DNA of 64,000 nt, from assembly GCA_008828725.1 (NCBI GenBank), contig MEHQ01001138.1:124001-188000 (forward strand), read 5' to 3'. Numbering within the stretch: the stretch's first letter is position 1; each line of letters starts with the position of its first letter. The stretch is from Saccharina japonica. Taxonomy: Eukaryota > Sar > Phaeophyceae > Laminariales > Laminariaceae. Position numbers and translations under genes: made by a program. The notes under the pieces are model-generated. The model had not been told where the DNA came from, did no database searches, and saw only the letters and a list, made by a program, of their open reading frames with translations. Positions 39,901 to 48,600 of this stretch are shown here, piece after piece.

Positions 39901-42333
39901 TGTCCAGGAGGGGCTTGGGTTTGATAGCGTTCACGCCTTGCCCCACCCTCACTACGGCCTGGCTGACGAAGACAGAAGCGGCGGAAGGCCTGATGGAGCA
40001 GGTTACGGCCTTTGATTCGCCGACTTCAACTGTCCCTTCTGACGGTGACATAACAAAAGGTGGCGGCACTTCCCACAAGAACGGCGCAGCCACCTGACAT
40101 TTTACGGAGTTGCATCCGGAGATGGCGTTAGTCGTGGATACGGGCTGTGTCCCACGCTTGTTCGTAGAAATACAAAGAACTAAACACCGTACGATACAAT
40201 TTACCCCGGCCATTACGTGTAATACGCCGATTGGAGAACATCACTAATATTAATATTATAGAGAGAGGAGAGCTTTGGTTCAGGTGCTTGACGGGAGAAC
40301 TCATGCATTACAGAGGACGAGGTAGTACCTTATGGCGTGCAGGACAGATCGAGGATTGTCGTAGAGATAGGGACGGTATGACAGCCGCAGTGGGTTACGA
40401 GAGCTGTTGGGTTGTTCAGCGTGTTCTCATGTAGACTTGATGACGTACTTCGCACGCAATAGAGACCGTAATATTTATAGCGGTTCATCGGCTGCTCTTG
40501 CGTTAAGGCACCGCTACCCTGTCTCATACGCGTCCAAGTGTCCAATGGTTGACCGTAAACACCAGTTACAATAAAACGGGTGCTTACCTCGCCCGTGTTT
40601 CGTACGAAAATGACCCGTTCTGAAACATCGTCTGCTTGACAGTAGCCGAAGTCCAGTCCGACAGGGATGACAACCTGCGCATTAACGTGACGCGGAGGCC
40701 GATCATATGTTGGTGCAATAGTAGCGGGCACTTGAAAAAGGAAGCGGGCTTGCTGTAAAGGAGCACAATAGTGGGTGACATATAATAGGTGGCGCATGGT
40801 GCCAGCGATGCCCGGAGATCCTAACGGTATCGTCATTGTACTGTTCACCTGGATCATATTAATGCGACGAAGGCACAACCATGTACTGCAAAACGTGACA
40901 TGCCTCCGAGATATATCTCACACACCTGAAGAGTTGGCAATAGGGCTCTGACAGGAACATTGAAGCCGCCGGCGTTTGGGCCATCCAATACCTTGAACAG
41001 GATTACATCATCGTACACTTCGCTCGACGTTGGCCGGAACACCACATCCACTTCCTGTGCGTTGCCGACGGAGGGAGGTCGTTATCATAGGCGGCGTACG
41101 TCTTGGTGTTGGCGTTGGTGAGTTTATTGCTACGTAAGACTACGTCGTACTGTAGCCTGATGGAATGTCACTAACGCCACAACATTGCACGCCTTGCGTC
41201 CGTAGGCCCGTTGTTAGTTTGCGTTTTTTGTGGGTGCAAATGTACTTGCTCATCAACGCGTGCACACTTCGAGCCTGGCGACGGTTCTGAACCGGTTCCA
41301 AAGTACAACTGTAGTTCACGTATTCAAGCTCCGAGTACTCGCACTCGTACTACAGTACAGTACCACCTGGTAATCTGTAGCTGATTAAGCCAGAGCCCTG
41401 TCTCGAGTCTACAGCAGTAGTAAATATCTGGTATTAATAGTTCAGTATTCCCCTATCTGGCACATGCGTGCAGCAGTAGTCGTGTGTGGGTCTACTGTAC
41501 AGCAGGACGTACGAGTAGTAGTGGATCTCAGAGCTACGAGTACACGACGAAGAAGTTGTCTTCTACTGCTGTGCTTCTCGAATTAAAGCGATTTCCTCCA
41601 CGCAAGACGATTTTAAGCGCTACAGCTGTAGATCCTGTGCAACCATATAGCTACCATATACGAGCTGTAGCACCTGCATTGTCCCTGGGCTGAGAGTGAT
41701 GACCTCGGGATAGGCCAACGAGAAATACTTGGTCGTAGGAAGGCGGTACTTGAGCTTTTTGAGCTTCGGTGAGACATTTTTAACTCGAAGTCGTTGAGTG
41801 TACTCGCCACCGGGAGCCCATTCGCCGCCCTTGAAGAGGATACCATCGCCAAACGGCCCCGTGCAGTCTATGCCGAAAACCTGCGGGGGCGATGAAAGCA
41901 AAGTGTTGTGGAATGTGCAGGAATGTGAGGACGAAAGAAACGTGCGTACGTACGCGTAATGCTGCGGAAACCAGGTACCAGGTACGTCGCACCCCGTATT
42001 TACAGACACTACTTGCCGTACGTACGTACATACGCTGTGTCCCGGCGACCAATACTATTTGTCGTGCAGTAATGCAGTAATACGTGCAGCTGTACAGTAG
42101 AACACGAGCAGGGAATCGTCTTGAGCATCTCTGCTCGTGTCACAGCAGAACACAAACTGCACCTGGAGTCGATCTTTTCGCGACAGCACCCCTCCTGTCC
42201 GCCCTAAGCTCCTCGCCCCGCCTCCAGTGACCGAGAGGCCGTGACCCGAGACCGTCGGATCGCCGACCAAATCTGGCTCCTTACGGCCGCCGTTGTCGTG
42301 TCCGACATCATGTGATGCTCCGACTTGTGACAT
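9262..42333 (-). CDS. CFAP65: Cilia- and flagella-associated protein 65-like (ASH/MSP-domain protein)
   Basis: A very large gene read in 37 phase-compatible exons with no internal stop, giving about 2,119 codons (human CFAP65 is about 1,900). The protein is a chain of ASH-type beta-sandwich repeats, each with the pattern 'DFG...NxG...F...P..G...P....V.F.P...'. CFAP65 (CCDC108) is an axonemal protein needed for motile flagella. Family hallmarks I recognise are GGEYTQRLRVKNVSPKLKKL near the N terminus, FVPTKPTNYYR in the middle, KGVGYDP before the C-terminal third, and a helical tail. The start chosen is ATG 42333, and the stop TGA is at 9264-9262. One expected segment between 21723 and 20524 could not be found. 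Exons are listed in the four segment entries. CFAP47, CFAP74 and HYDIN share the fold, but the order of motifs fits CFAP65 best. Confidence 0.87.
9901..10160. repeat. 50 bp tandem repeat containing a 3' splice site
   Basis: Units begin agagagcctt at 9901 (as ggagagcctt), 9951, 10001 and 10051, exactly 50 bp apart, with more diverged units after 10100. On the minus strand each unit carries a possible acceptor of the form aaaag|GCTCTC. The unit next to the exon (acceptor at 9908) is the one that stays open, because it continues CCCGGAG instead of TGATG. Confidence 0.75.
10370..10394 (+). repeat. Telomere-like TTAGGG run inside a coding exon
   Basis: The plus strand reads about four ccctaa units. 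On the minus strand this falls in frame in the CFAP65 exon 10613-10284 and is read as alternating Gly and Leu (GLGLGLGLV). It is far too short and too internal to be a chromosome end. Confidence 0.7.
10905..11560. repeat. CATG-rich degenerate tandem array (intronic)
   Basis: About 650 bp in the intron between the 12260 and 10613 exons is made of loosely spaced catgg/ccatg/catga words every 10-25 bp (for example atggcactgccatggcactg). The spacing is irregular and there is no open frame of interest. CATG is its own reverse complement, so the array could fold in many ways. Confidence 0.6.
11560..11895 (-). mobile_element. tRNA-derived SINE (intronic copy)
   Basis: The body matches the other copies (catcccattcactatgttcgccc, then tcaggtctggggt, then tatcgcgagaaggg). 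On the minus strand the head at about 11820-11895 has a B-box-like gtcccgggttcgatgacc, as expected for an RNA polymerase III promoter. It lies within a CFAP65 intron in the same transcriptional sense. Confidence 0.6.
15408..15718. repeat. 9 bp minisatellite (tatgacatg)n
   Basis: About 300 bp of near-perfect 9 bp units with substitutions (gaaatat, gagatg, gccatg). It lies in the intron between the CFAP65 exons 15974-15806 and 15020-14781. Open frames across it on both strands read as Thr/Cys/Met or His/Thr/Cys repeats and are artefacts. Confidence 0.85.
17534..26299 (-). CDS. CFAP65: CFAP65 exons 19-30 region (ASH domains; one exon not found)
   Basis: Exons, high to low: 26299-26182, 25362-25249, 23738-23591, 23151-23079, 22527-22361, 21888-21723, then 20524-20420, 20019-19858, 19131-19044, 18317-18151, 17775-17534. 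The join GAVTFHPESLAYSVRL|VNTSESKTLVLEN is very family-like. Exon 21 ends in a second GC donor, GGCAAG|GCAAGA, giving GILPAR|SRTRTIATF. The family would have one more 'LDFG...' strand between 21723 and 20524; I could not find it, but the flanking exons are both phase 0, so a phase-0 exon could be missing or the strand lost. The last exon here contains LPVEAKEYVL and KGVGYDP. Confidence 0.8.
22620..22935. repeat. Tandem duplication of about 200 bp in a CFAP65 intron
   Basis: Two diverged copies start at about 22628 (gaagggagtaacatggttgga) and 22823 (gaagggagcagcatggttgga). Each is followed by a similar stretch ending in gatgggtgcaagg or aatgggcgcagt. The repeat does not overlap the exon that ends at 22527. 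Confidence 0.5.
24619..24687. mobile_element. Tiny palindromic MITE, 69 bp
   Basis: Perfect 16 bp terminal inverted repeats ctgtcccgaaatataa / ttatatttcgggacag enclose about 37 bp of AT-rich sequence. It has no coding capacity, and this is the only copy I see in the window. It lies in a CFAP65 intron. Confidence 0.65.
26370..26535. repeat. Degenerate 15-16 bp tandem repeat (gtgaaacacgttgt)n
   Basis: About ten diverged units of the form gtgaaacacgttgtg lie just upstream, in transcription, of the CFAP65 exon that starts at 26299. A B-box-like ggttcgatccc at about 26340 (minus strand) suggests a decayed tRNA-derived element between repeat and exon. Confidence 0.5.
27330..32715 (-). CDS. CFAP65: CFAP65 exons 12-18 (central ASH domains)
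   Basis: Exons, high to low: 32715-32594, 32076-31970, 31036-30837, 29755-29582, 29175-29067, 28301-28014, 27506-27330. Exon 12 ends TEFFVDSA|, and with exon 13 it reads FFVDSADPFLNGVYL..VDFGF, matching the family's 'TEFFFDG...VDFG' stretch. Exon 14 has VVWNL...VSPTKRNCYF. Exon 15 has LGHTFIGEQF. Exon 17 is long (96 codons) with a Ser/Gly-rich acidic insert. Exon 18 has IFAPRETKEYQF before the donor GTGAAG|GTACGG. Intron 11, upstream of exon 12, is the longest of the gene (3.3 kb) and holds the palindrome cluster at 33.1-35.5 kb. Confidence 0.83.
28655..28680. repeat. (tac)n microsatellite
   Basis: A short tactactac run in a CFAP65 intron. Similar simple runs are seen at 26938 (acaaca), 43455 (cag), 43795 (acgc), 49620 (ctatct) and 53865 (acag). 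Confidence 0.8.
30490..30765. repeat. Interspersed repeat family R1, copy 1, with internal gatctgaat array
   Basis: Shares a roughly 300 bp framework with 44575-44900: gagagactgtgcagga, ccaggaaacatgtgct, gatcatacagatcataca and a final gatctgtccgaggtgtgc. Inside is a 10 bp tandem array (tgatctgaa)n where the other copy has a 13 bp array. Confidence 0.6.
33120..33965. repeat. Palindrome cluster TAACA...TGTTA, block 1
   Basis: About 19 sites of the form taacatartgttac, many preceded by a half-site (taacacac), are separated by 20-60 bp of otherwise unrelated sequence. Examples are taacatagtgttaac at 33190, taacattatgttac at 33711 and taacattatgttac at 33795. The block lies in CFAP65 intron 11. 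There is no coding frame. Confidence 0.8.
34162..34338. mobile_element. MITE with 27 bp terminal inverted repeats
   Basis: The left end tacagtacaggacacctaat... is the near-exact inverse of the right end, with one mismatch in 27. The element is about 177 bp, AT-rich and non-coding, with repeated aataagaaa words. A diverged relative at about 34735-34890 has its own inverted ends (gttaagaa / ttcttaac) and the same aagaa..ccag words. Both sit between the two palindrome blocks. Confidence 0.65.
34905..35530. repeat. Palindrome cluster block 2, with higher-order repeat
   Basis: About ten more sites of the taacacac-taacatagtgttac type. They are embedded in a longer unit of roughly 130-180 bp (ccatgtacgttat ... 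gcaagtaagaattccgctaacacactaacataacgttactcgctgcgggctg) that is repeated about three times, at about 34920, 35095 and 35225. Confidence 0.7.
36027..42333 (-). CDS. CFAP65: CFAP65 exons 1-11 (N-terminal ASH domains)
   Basis: Exons, high to low: 42333-42163, 41880-41674, 41054-40926, 40752-40588, 40093-39896, 39545-39378, 38741-38577, 38162-37968, 37584-37460, 36943-36803, 36113-36027. Exon 1 is hydrophilic and Gly-rich. Exon 2 starts the first ASH domain (VFGIDCTG...) and joins exon 3 as SPGTMQ|EVDVVFRP. Exons 4-8 carry two more domains (VGLDFGYCQ, LDFGDQPVV) with good donors such as GAG|GTAAGC and AAG|GTGAGC. Exon 5 ends in a GC donor, ATGAAG|GCAAGG, because the next acceptor (cctcag) keeps phase only that way. 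Exons 9 and 10 give TKPTNYY|RRIFCLLENQ, a strongly CFAP65-like junction. Exon 1's donor (CTCCAG|GTGCAG) is less certain than the others. Confidence 0.85.
36528..36580. repeat. Intronic hairpin
   Basis: The arms atccactggcctact and agtaggccagtggac face each other around tcctgtagtcacgtgactg. The sequence lies in a CFAP65 intron and would form a stable stem in DNA or RNA. Confidence 0.6.
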
Positions 42334-42653
42334 CCTCGACTATATCCTTCAATCAAAAAAATTAAGCATGGACTTCTTTCAGGATGCTGAGGTTTGGGTG
42401 GGGTGCAGGTGCTTGCTAAACGCTAGGGGAGTCGAGGCCTCTTTGACCTCTAGACTCAGTCGCGCACAACTCACTGCAAAGCCGTTCCCTCGTAGATCAT
42501 GGATGCGGCCAAATTCCAAAACTCCGAAACCTGAAACGGCAAAAAAGCCCAAACCCTGGAAGGCGTGAATGCGGCGGAATAAGCCTTTCCGGCCCACACG
42601 CTGCTGCTGCTGCTTGCTGCAGCAAGACCACTGCCTTCAGTACCTGGGGCTCT
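42334..42653. promoter_or_regulatory. Candidate bidirectional promoter between CFAP65 and IF-2
   Basis: Only 320 bp separate the proposed start codons of two divergent genes. No TATA box is obvious. The half nearer IF-2 has a gctgctgctgctt run at about 42600. The half nearer CFAP65 is AT-rich (aatcaaaaaaattaag). Untranslated leaders must also fit here, so core promoters may overlap. This is an inference from the two start choices. Confidence 0.5.
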
Positions 42654-45600
42654 ATGCTGGCCAGGCGTAGGCTGCTGCCAAACCTCCGGGCTAGACTTGA
42701 GCCTCCATATGTTTGCGAGCGACGGGCGATACGCCTTGCTGTAGGGTGGCATGTGTCCCCAATGCGAGCATTGCAATCAAGGGCCCTGCTATTAATAGTG
42801 TCACAGCAGCAACAGCAGCAGCAGTGCCGTGCGCTGTCAACCGCATCGGTGGCGCGAGGGAGGCTGGAGCGCACGAATGCACTTGCGGGTGCAACAACGG
42901 AAGGAAGCAGCCATGTGCGGTTTGCGTCGACCAGAGCTGTCAAGGTGGCACACGGTTCAAGGGTGGAGACGCCGGCTGTCCCCTCGTTCATCGAGATCAG
43001 GTTGGTGCTGTGCTGCTGTATATGGCTGTTTGAATCGGAGTTGACGAGTTGACTACGCTGTACGGACACAGACGGACAGCAGCATCCACTGCTGCTGTTC
43101 TTGTGTTTCTGGTACGGGCACTCACCAACCGTTGCGAGTGGAGCACTGGCATACTGACAACACTGACAACAGTTGACAACAACAGCAGTTCTGCTCGTGT
43201 ATTACTACTACTGTAGATGATATCTGCCCTCTGGAGAGACTACCGTGTGATCTCGTGTACTCGTGTACTCGTCTATCCGTCTACTCGTATATACGTACTG
43301 CTGTACTGGTGTGCCGGCACTACTGCTGTACCTGGTACTGCTCGTACGACTGTTGTACTGCACGAGAACTGTTGTAGACTCAACGCGTGGAGTTGTTTTG
43401 GGAGGCGTAGCAACCTGCGTTCGCGGTATGCATATCATATGTGTTCGTCCAGACACAGCAGCAGCAGCAGCAGCAGCAGCAGTACTGCATGTATATGTGC
43501 TCATACTGAAGTATTAGTAGGAGTGTTGACACAAGGATATGGTTCCTCTTTCCTGAAACATGTCCGCACGCATCTTCCCACGCGAACGGCGCACATACAT
43601 ATTCATATGATACGTACGTAATGTACAACAACAGTACTAACTGTAGTATGATATACTGCTGTGTCTACTCTCTACTCTCGGCCAGCAAGACCTACCGGTA
43701 CGCACGTAGGCACCGCCAGACAGCGGGTCCGTGCGACTTGCTTTTTTCATGTTTTCTTCCTCCTGTGGAATGAACATGCCGCATGCAGCACGCACGCACG
43801 CACGCACGCCTCCGTCCGGTCACATGTATTTCTATATACTACTGCTGTACCTGGTATTATGTATGGCCTTTGCTCGTTTGGCCCTGTTCATGCTTTTCCT
43901 TGGGGTAAGCCTTTGTCGGTTTTTTATATTGACTATAGTATGGCGAACTAACACGCGATCAAGTATGTTTTTTTTTTTTTGTCCATCCCATTTATTATCT
44001 TCGCCCTTCCTTTATCTCTCCTTCCTAGTCGTAGCTCAGATCCGGGGTCACAAAGTAGGCTCTTCTCCCTCCTCCCCAACTACTACGGTGCTTGCCTTGC
44101 TTTTTATCGCGAGAAGATTTCAGCACTTTCTTCCCTCGTCAACTTTCGTCGAAGTGTGCTTGCCCACGCTATACTATGCGCTCTGGACAGTTGGTGTCAT
44201 TTTGAGACTAAAAATCTCCAAACGAGGAGAATCGAACCCCCGGCCTCGAACGCTAACAGGCTTTGTGGCTACCTGTTAGACCACCGGGGCATGTACGGTC
44301 TATTAAATAGCCATTTTTTTTTATTAATACGGTAGCTTGATAGGAAGAGCGTGTGAGCGTGCAGCACTACAGGAAAGGTATCGTATGATGCGCGAGTGGG
44401 GTACATCTCCTTCCGTTCGTTGCAGTACGGACTAAGGACACACCCTGCTCCAGCAGCATGCCTCCTTATGCCATGCCTCCTTATACTTCAGCGTGCGGCC
44501 AACGCTGTTATCTTCACATTGTTCCTGGTGTTTTCACAGCTCGGACGGATCATGATCTACTATTAATCATATATTATTAGTTCCTCGCCTACCGTTATGA
44601 GAGGTTGTGCAGGATCTGTATAGTACAGATCCAACCCAGAAAACATGTGCTTCGTAGATCATGCAGGTTGTACGGCTCCCATCCGGTGACCTGAGCTGGA
44701 TCATACAGATCATACAGACCAGGAATCTATCTGCCCTGAAATATCTAGATGGTGAGATAGGAATTGATGATCTGTTGATGATCTGTTGATGATCTGTTGA
44801 TGATCTGTTGATGATCTGTTGATGACATGTTGACGATCTGTCGATGATCTGTTGACGATCTGTTGATGATCTGTCCGAAGCGTGCATGTTTTCATGTTTT
44901 CCCTCTGAAGTAGCAGTCACTACTAATAACTTATCCGTGGTTATATCGCACGACGACCTACAGTCAGTAATTAACACACTTGCTCCTATGAAACACTGCC
45001 AACACAATCGTCAACGCAACAGGGAGCTGGCATCCCTTCTACGAGTCAAGCCCAAGGCGTTGTTCAAATCCTTGGGGGGCTATCAGGAGAAGAAGATGCA
45101 CAGAGTCGTGCTTAGCGGGGTTCCGTACGCGTTTCCCAAGCTCGGCAACATCATCGTGCCTTTTCAGGTGAGGTGGTGCACTTTGTACTCTGTTTGCCTC
45201 CAAAACAATACTTTTAAAGGTACTTTTAGTCGACAACACCTGCAGCCGTAGCTATTGGTACGATTATCTTTGACTGGCTTACGGCATTGAGGGTGGCAGA
45301 GTGCGTGGTGAAGTGGAGCTTGATGGGTTTTTGCTGGGCTAATCTACTTGAAACAATGCAGCTTCATCCCAGTACAACCTACGACACCAGCACGCAAGCC
45401 GGCTCCGGAGAACTTGCCCGTCGAGTCTAACGAATCTGCACGTACATTCAATATGGTTATATGTATAGCAGGAGTTGTTGTAGATATGTATGGCCTATAC
45501 GGTTACATGTATAGCAGGAGTTGTTGTAGATATGTATGGCCTACATGGGTACCAAATGGGATCGAGGTGTCAGGTGGGCCTCCGGCGGCTCCTGCGGAGG

Positions 45601-48600
45601 GCTGATTATATTTCTGCACCTTGTGGGTGGGAACAGGGTGCCAAATGGGATCAGATCCGGGTGGGATCAGGTCCGGGTGGGAGCAAGGGTAAAGATGGTG
45701 CAAAAGTACGTGCAGTTCTAACAGCCCACAGCACGTACGTGCAATTATACGGCTGGTGCGCAAAGAACAGGCAGTCCAGTTTTGCTGCGGGAGATTCAGT
45801 GGATGAGGGAGTTCGTATTACTGCTTGTGGTTATGCGTATAGAATATATAAATATTTAGGGTTGGGGTTAATGAAAGGTACCCTACCCGCTGCCTTATCG
45901 TGTTATGGTATCGTACGGACACCCGTGCACCCCTTCATTCCAACCCGTCTCCGCTTGTTGTTCCTACGTTTCGCGCCGTACGTTGTCGTATTTTCTTACA
46001 TCACGCTTGCAACAGGACGCACGCTCAGTGGCGAACATACTTGACAAACCAGTCCGTTTTCTAGACGTCGAAAAAAAGCCGGAGCGGACATCTGTTGCCG
46101 GCCCGTCGGGCACGCATGCTTGGGAGCGGGGAGCAAGCGGCAACGGGGGTCGGAGGCCTGTGGTGGTACTGTTGGGACACTTCAACCACGGAAAGACAAC
46201 CATCCTGGACGCTCTCCTGGGGCCTGGCAGCGGCATTGCCGAGTGAGATGTGAATTCGAGTTACTCTGCTCGCTGTTGATTGGCTTTGTGCGGGGTGCGA
46301 GGTACCGGATACTGCTGTACCACTCAACGTAATGGCGCTGCGCTATCGTACATCACTATTAATAGCAGGGGGCGGATATGATGGAGCAGAGCTGTTCATC
46401 ACCGCAGTTGGTGCATTGCTGGCCCATTGTTTTGCGAACTGTCGAGCATAGGCTCCCCAGCATCACCCTGCACTCCGAATGTAATACCCCCCCCCCTCCC
46501 CTTGTGATTCCAGGCGGGAGGCGGGAGGAATAACGCAGGAGATAAGGGCGCGCACTGTTTCCCTGCAACCGTCTCGAGGGGAAACCGAGGAATTGGCGGA
46601 CTCGCCTGAGGCTGTGGCCCCCTCGCATCAGGCCACGGTAGCTACGTTTCTAGACACGCCGGGGCAGGAGATTTTCTACCGGATGAGAACCAACGGGGCT
46701 AGGGTGGCGGACGCGGTTCTTTTGGTCGTTTCAGGTGAGGTTTTGGGTGTCGGGTTTGGTGTGGGTGTAGCTGGCGGTGTGGCTTTACATGAGCAAGCAC
46801 GGCGTAAAACGTGCGGCGTGAGTTTGGGACCGAATTTGTATGGCACCGAAGGTTTTCTTTGTGGTTGCGACGATACAGTAGTTCGACCGAAAATATCCAT
46901 TCAAGGTACATCGGATTGTTGTAGATGAGCTTCGCAAACAAGGTCGAAATCAATTATATATGGCTCTCTGTGATTTAGACGGAAGGGAAATAGCGTTGAG
47001 GTTTGGGTTGGATAATAGCTGCCGCTGTGGTTTCGGTGTTCGACTTGCAGCCGATTACGTATACAATATAGTGCGGCCGAAGCTATTAGGCACGCCTTGC
47101 GATAGGGGTTGATGGAACCAGGAGAAACGAAGTGACGAGAGCGTTCATAGCCGTCCTTCCAAGCTTTCCCAGTGGAATGTTGACTATTGGCCGAACTGCG
47201 GTATTTTTTGTATATGCATCCTTCGTGTATGGGCGTTTTTGAAGGTGATACTGCAGATATTTGACCTGAAGTGTCCTTACCTATCGGTATATAAGCAGAC
47301 ATGAACGAGTCAGGTGTCAAGTCACGGCTGGAGCCCCTGTAGCTCTCGCTTGGCCCGTCAAAGTTAAAATTTTGTATCTGTATGGCCGAGTGCATGACAC
47401 GTTTTCCCCTAACCGCAGTACGACGTTAACCACTTCGACTGTATTCGCAGCGGTGGATGGGATATGCCTCCAGACGTCGGAGAGTATCGGCTGTGCCGAG
47501 GAGCTGGGACTTCCTGCAGTCGTTGCCCTGAACAAGATAGACCTCTTGCCAGACGAGGACATGGCTCAGGTGACCTCATCGTTGCCGTTTCAAGCATGTG
47601 TGTTGTGTTGTCGCGTGCCCCTGCATATCCAGGACGTGGCCCTTACACCTCTTTGTGCACGAAATACGCCGAGCGCGTTATGTACTGCGTCCGAAGCGTA
47701 AGCCCCAAGTTAATCTAATACTCGGAAGTACCCATTTTATTCGGCCGATATATAACTTGCCCGGACCGTTGTTACTACGTACCGTGTTGGCATGGGTGTT
47801 TGGAGTTGACCCCGTATGCCTCGTGTACACCCACTCTTAACTCCCCGCAAGAGAATTCCTAGAATGTCGCACAGTAGTGCAAGCATATTATCTCGTGTTT
47901 TGGTGTTGATAGAGCCCCGCCCGCAAGGGAAATCTTAGAATTTATCACGACCGTTCAAGCAGGTTTTCTCGTGCTTTGGTGTTGGTCGAACCTCGGTGTT
48001 GGCAGTGACACCGGCCGATTCTCGAAGGGTGGCCTCCAGACTAGGCCAGACTAGGCCAGACTAGGCCAGACTAGGCCAGACTAGACAAGCGCGAAACATA
48101 CATCTGTGTTCAATAACCCAACAGCGCCTCCCCCCTTCTTGCACCGCCGCGTCTACCCCCAGAGGGTGAAGGAGCTGTCAAAACAAGTCAGGGAGTTCGT
48201 CGCTATCGAAAACGCCACGGTGTTGCCCCTCTCCGCACGAACCGGCCACGGTCTAGACGACCTGCGGACGTCCCTAGCGGCGGCGCTCGGCCGAAGACCC
48301 CCCCCTCATGAACGCCCATTATCAGGCGTGGAAACCGTGGAGCATTCACAGCCGGAGGCTCTGGAACCCGAGAACCCCTCGCTTCTGGAAGTGTCTACGA
48401 GCGAGGGCGGGACACCAGCGGCACTGCCCGGGTCTGAAACCGACCTTTCCGAGACAGCTGCAGGTGCTGGCGCCGACGAGATTGCCACCATGGAGGCCCC
48501 CGAGGGCGCAGCTACGGCGACGGTGCTCGACTACACTAGCAGCGCCAAGACCGGAAAGTTGTTGGTGAGGGCAGGGTAGCCGTTTCTCCATTATCGTTGC

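Larger units (their letters stand above)
43001..45022 (+). other. IF-2 intron 1
   Basis: The donor ATCAG|GTTGGT at 43000 and acceptor caacgcaacag at 45022 join the presequence exon to [10 protein letters not shown] in phase 2, giving Arg at the junction. The intron holds a (cag)n run at 43455, a SINE at 43970 and a repeat-family copy at 44575. Confidence 0.7.

Noticed and set aside
42497..43069. 190-codon minus-strand open frame opposite the IF-2 start
   Set aside because: Antisense to the IF-2 presequence exon; no splice partners and Ala/Arg-rich as expected for a shadow.
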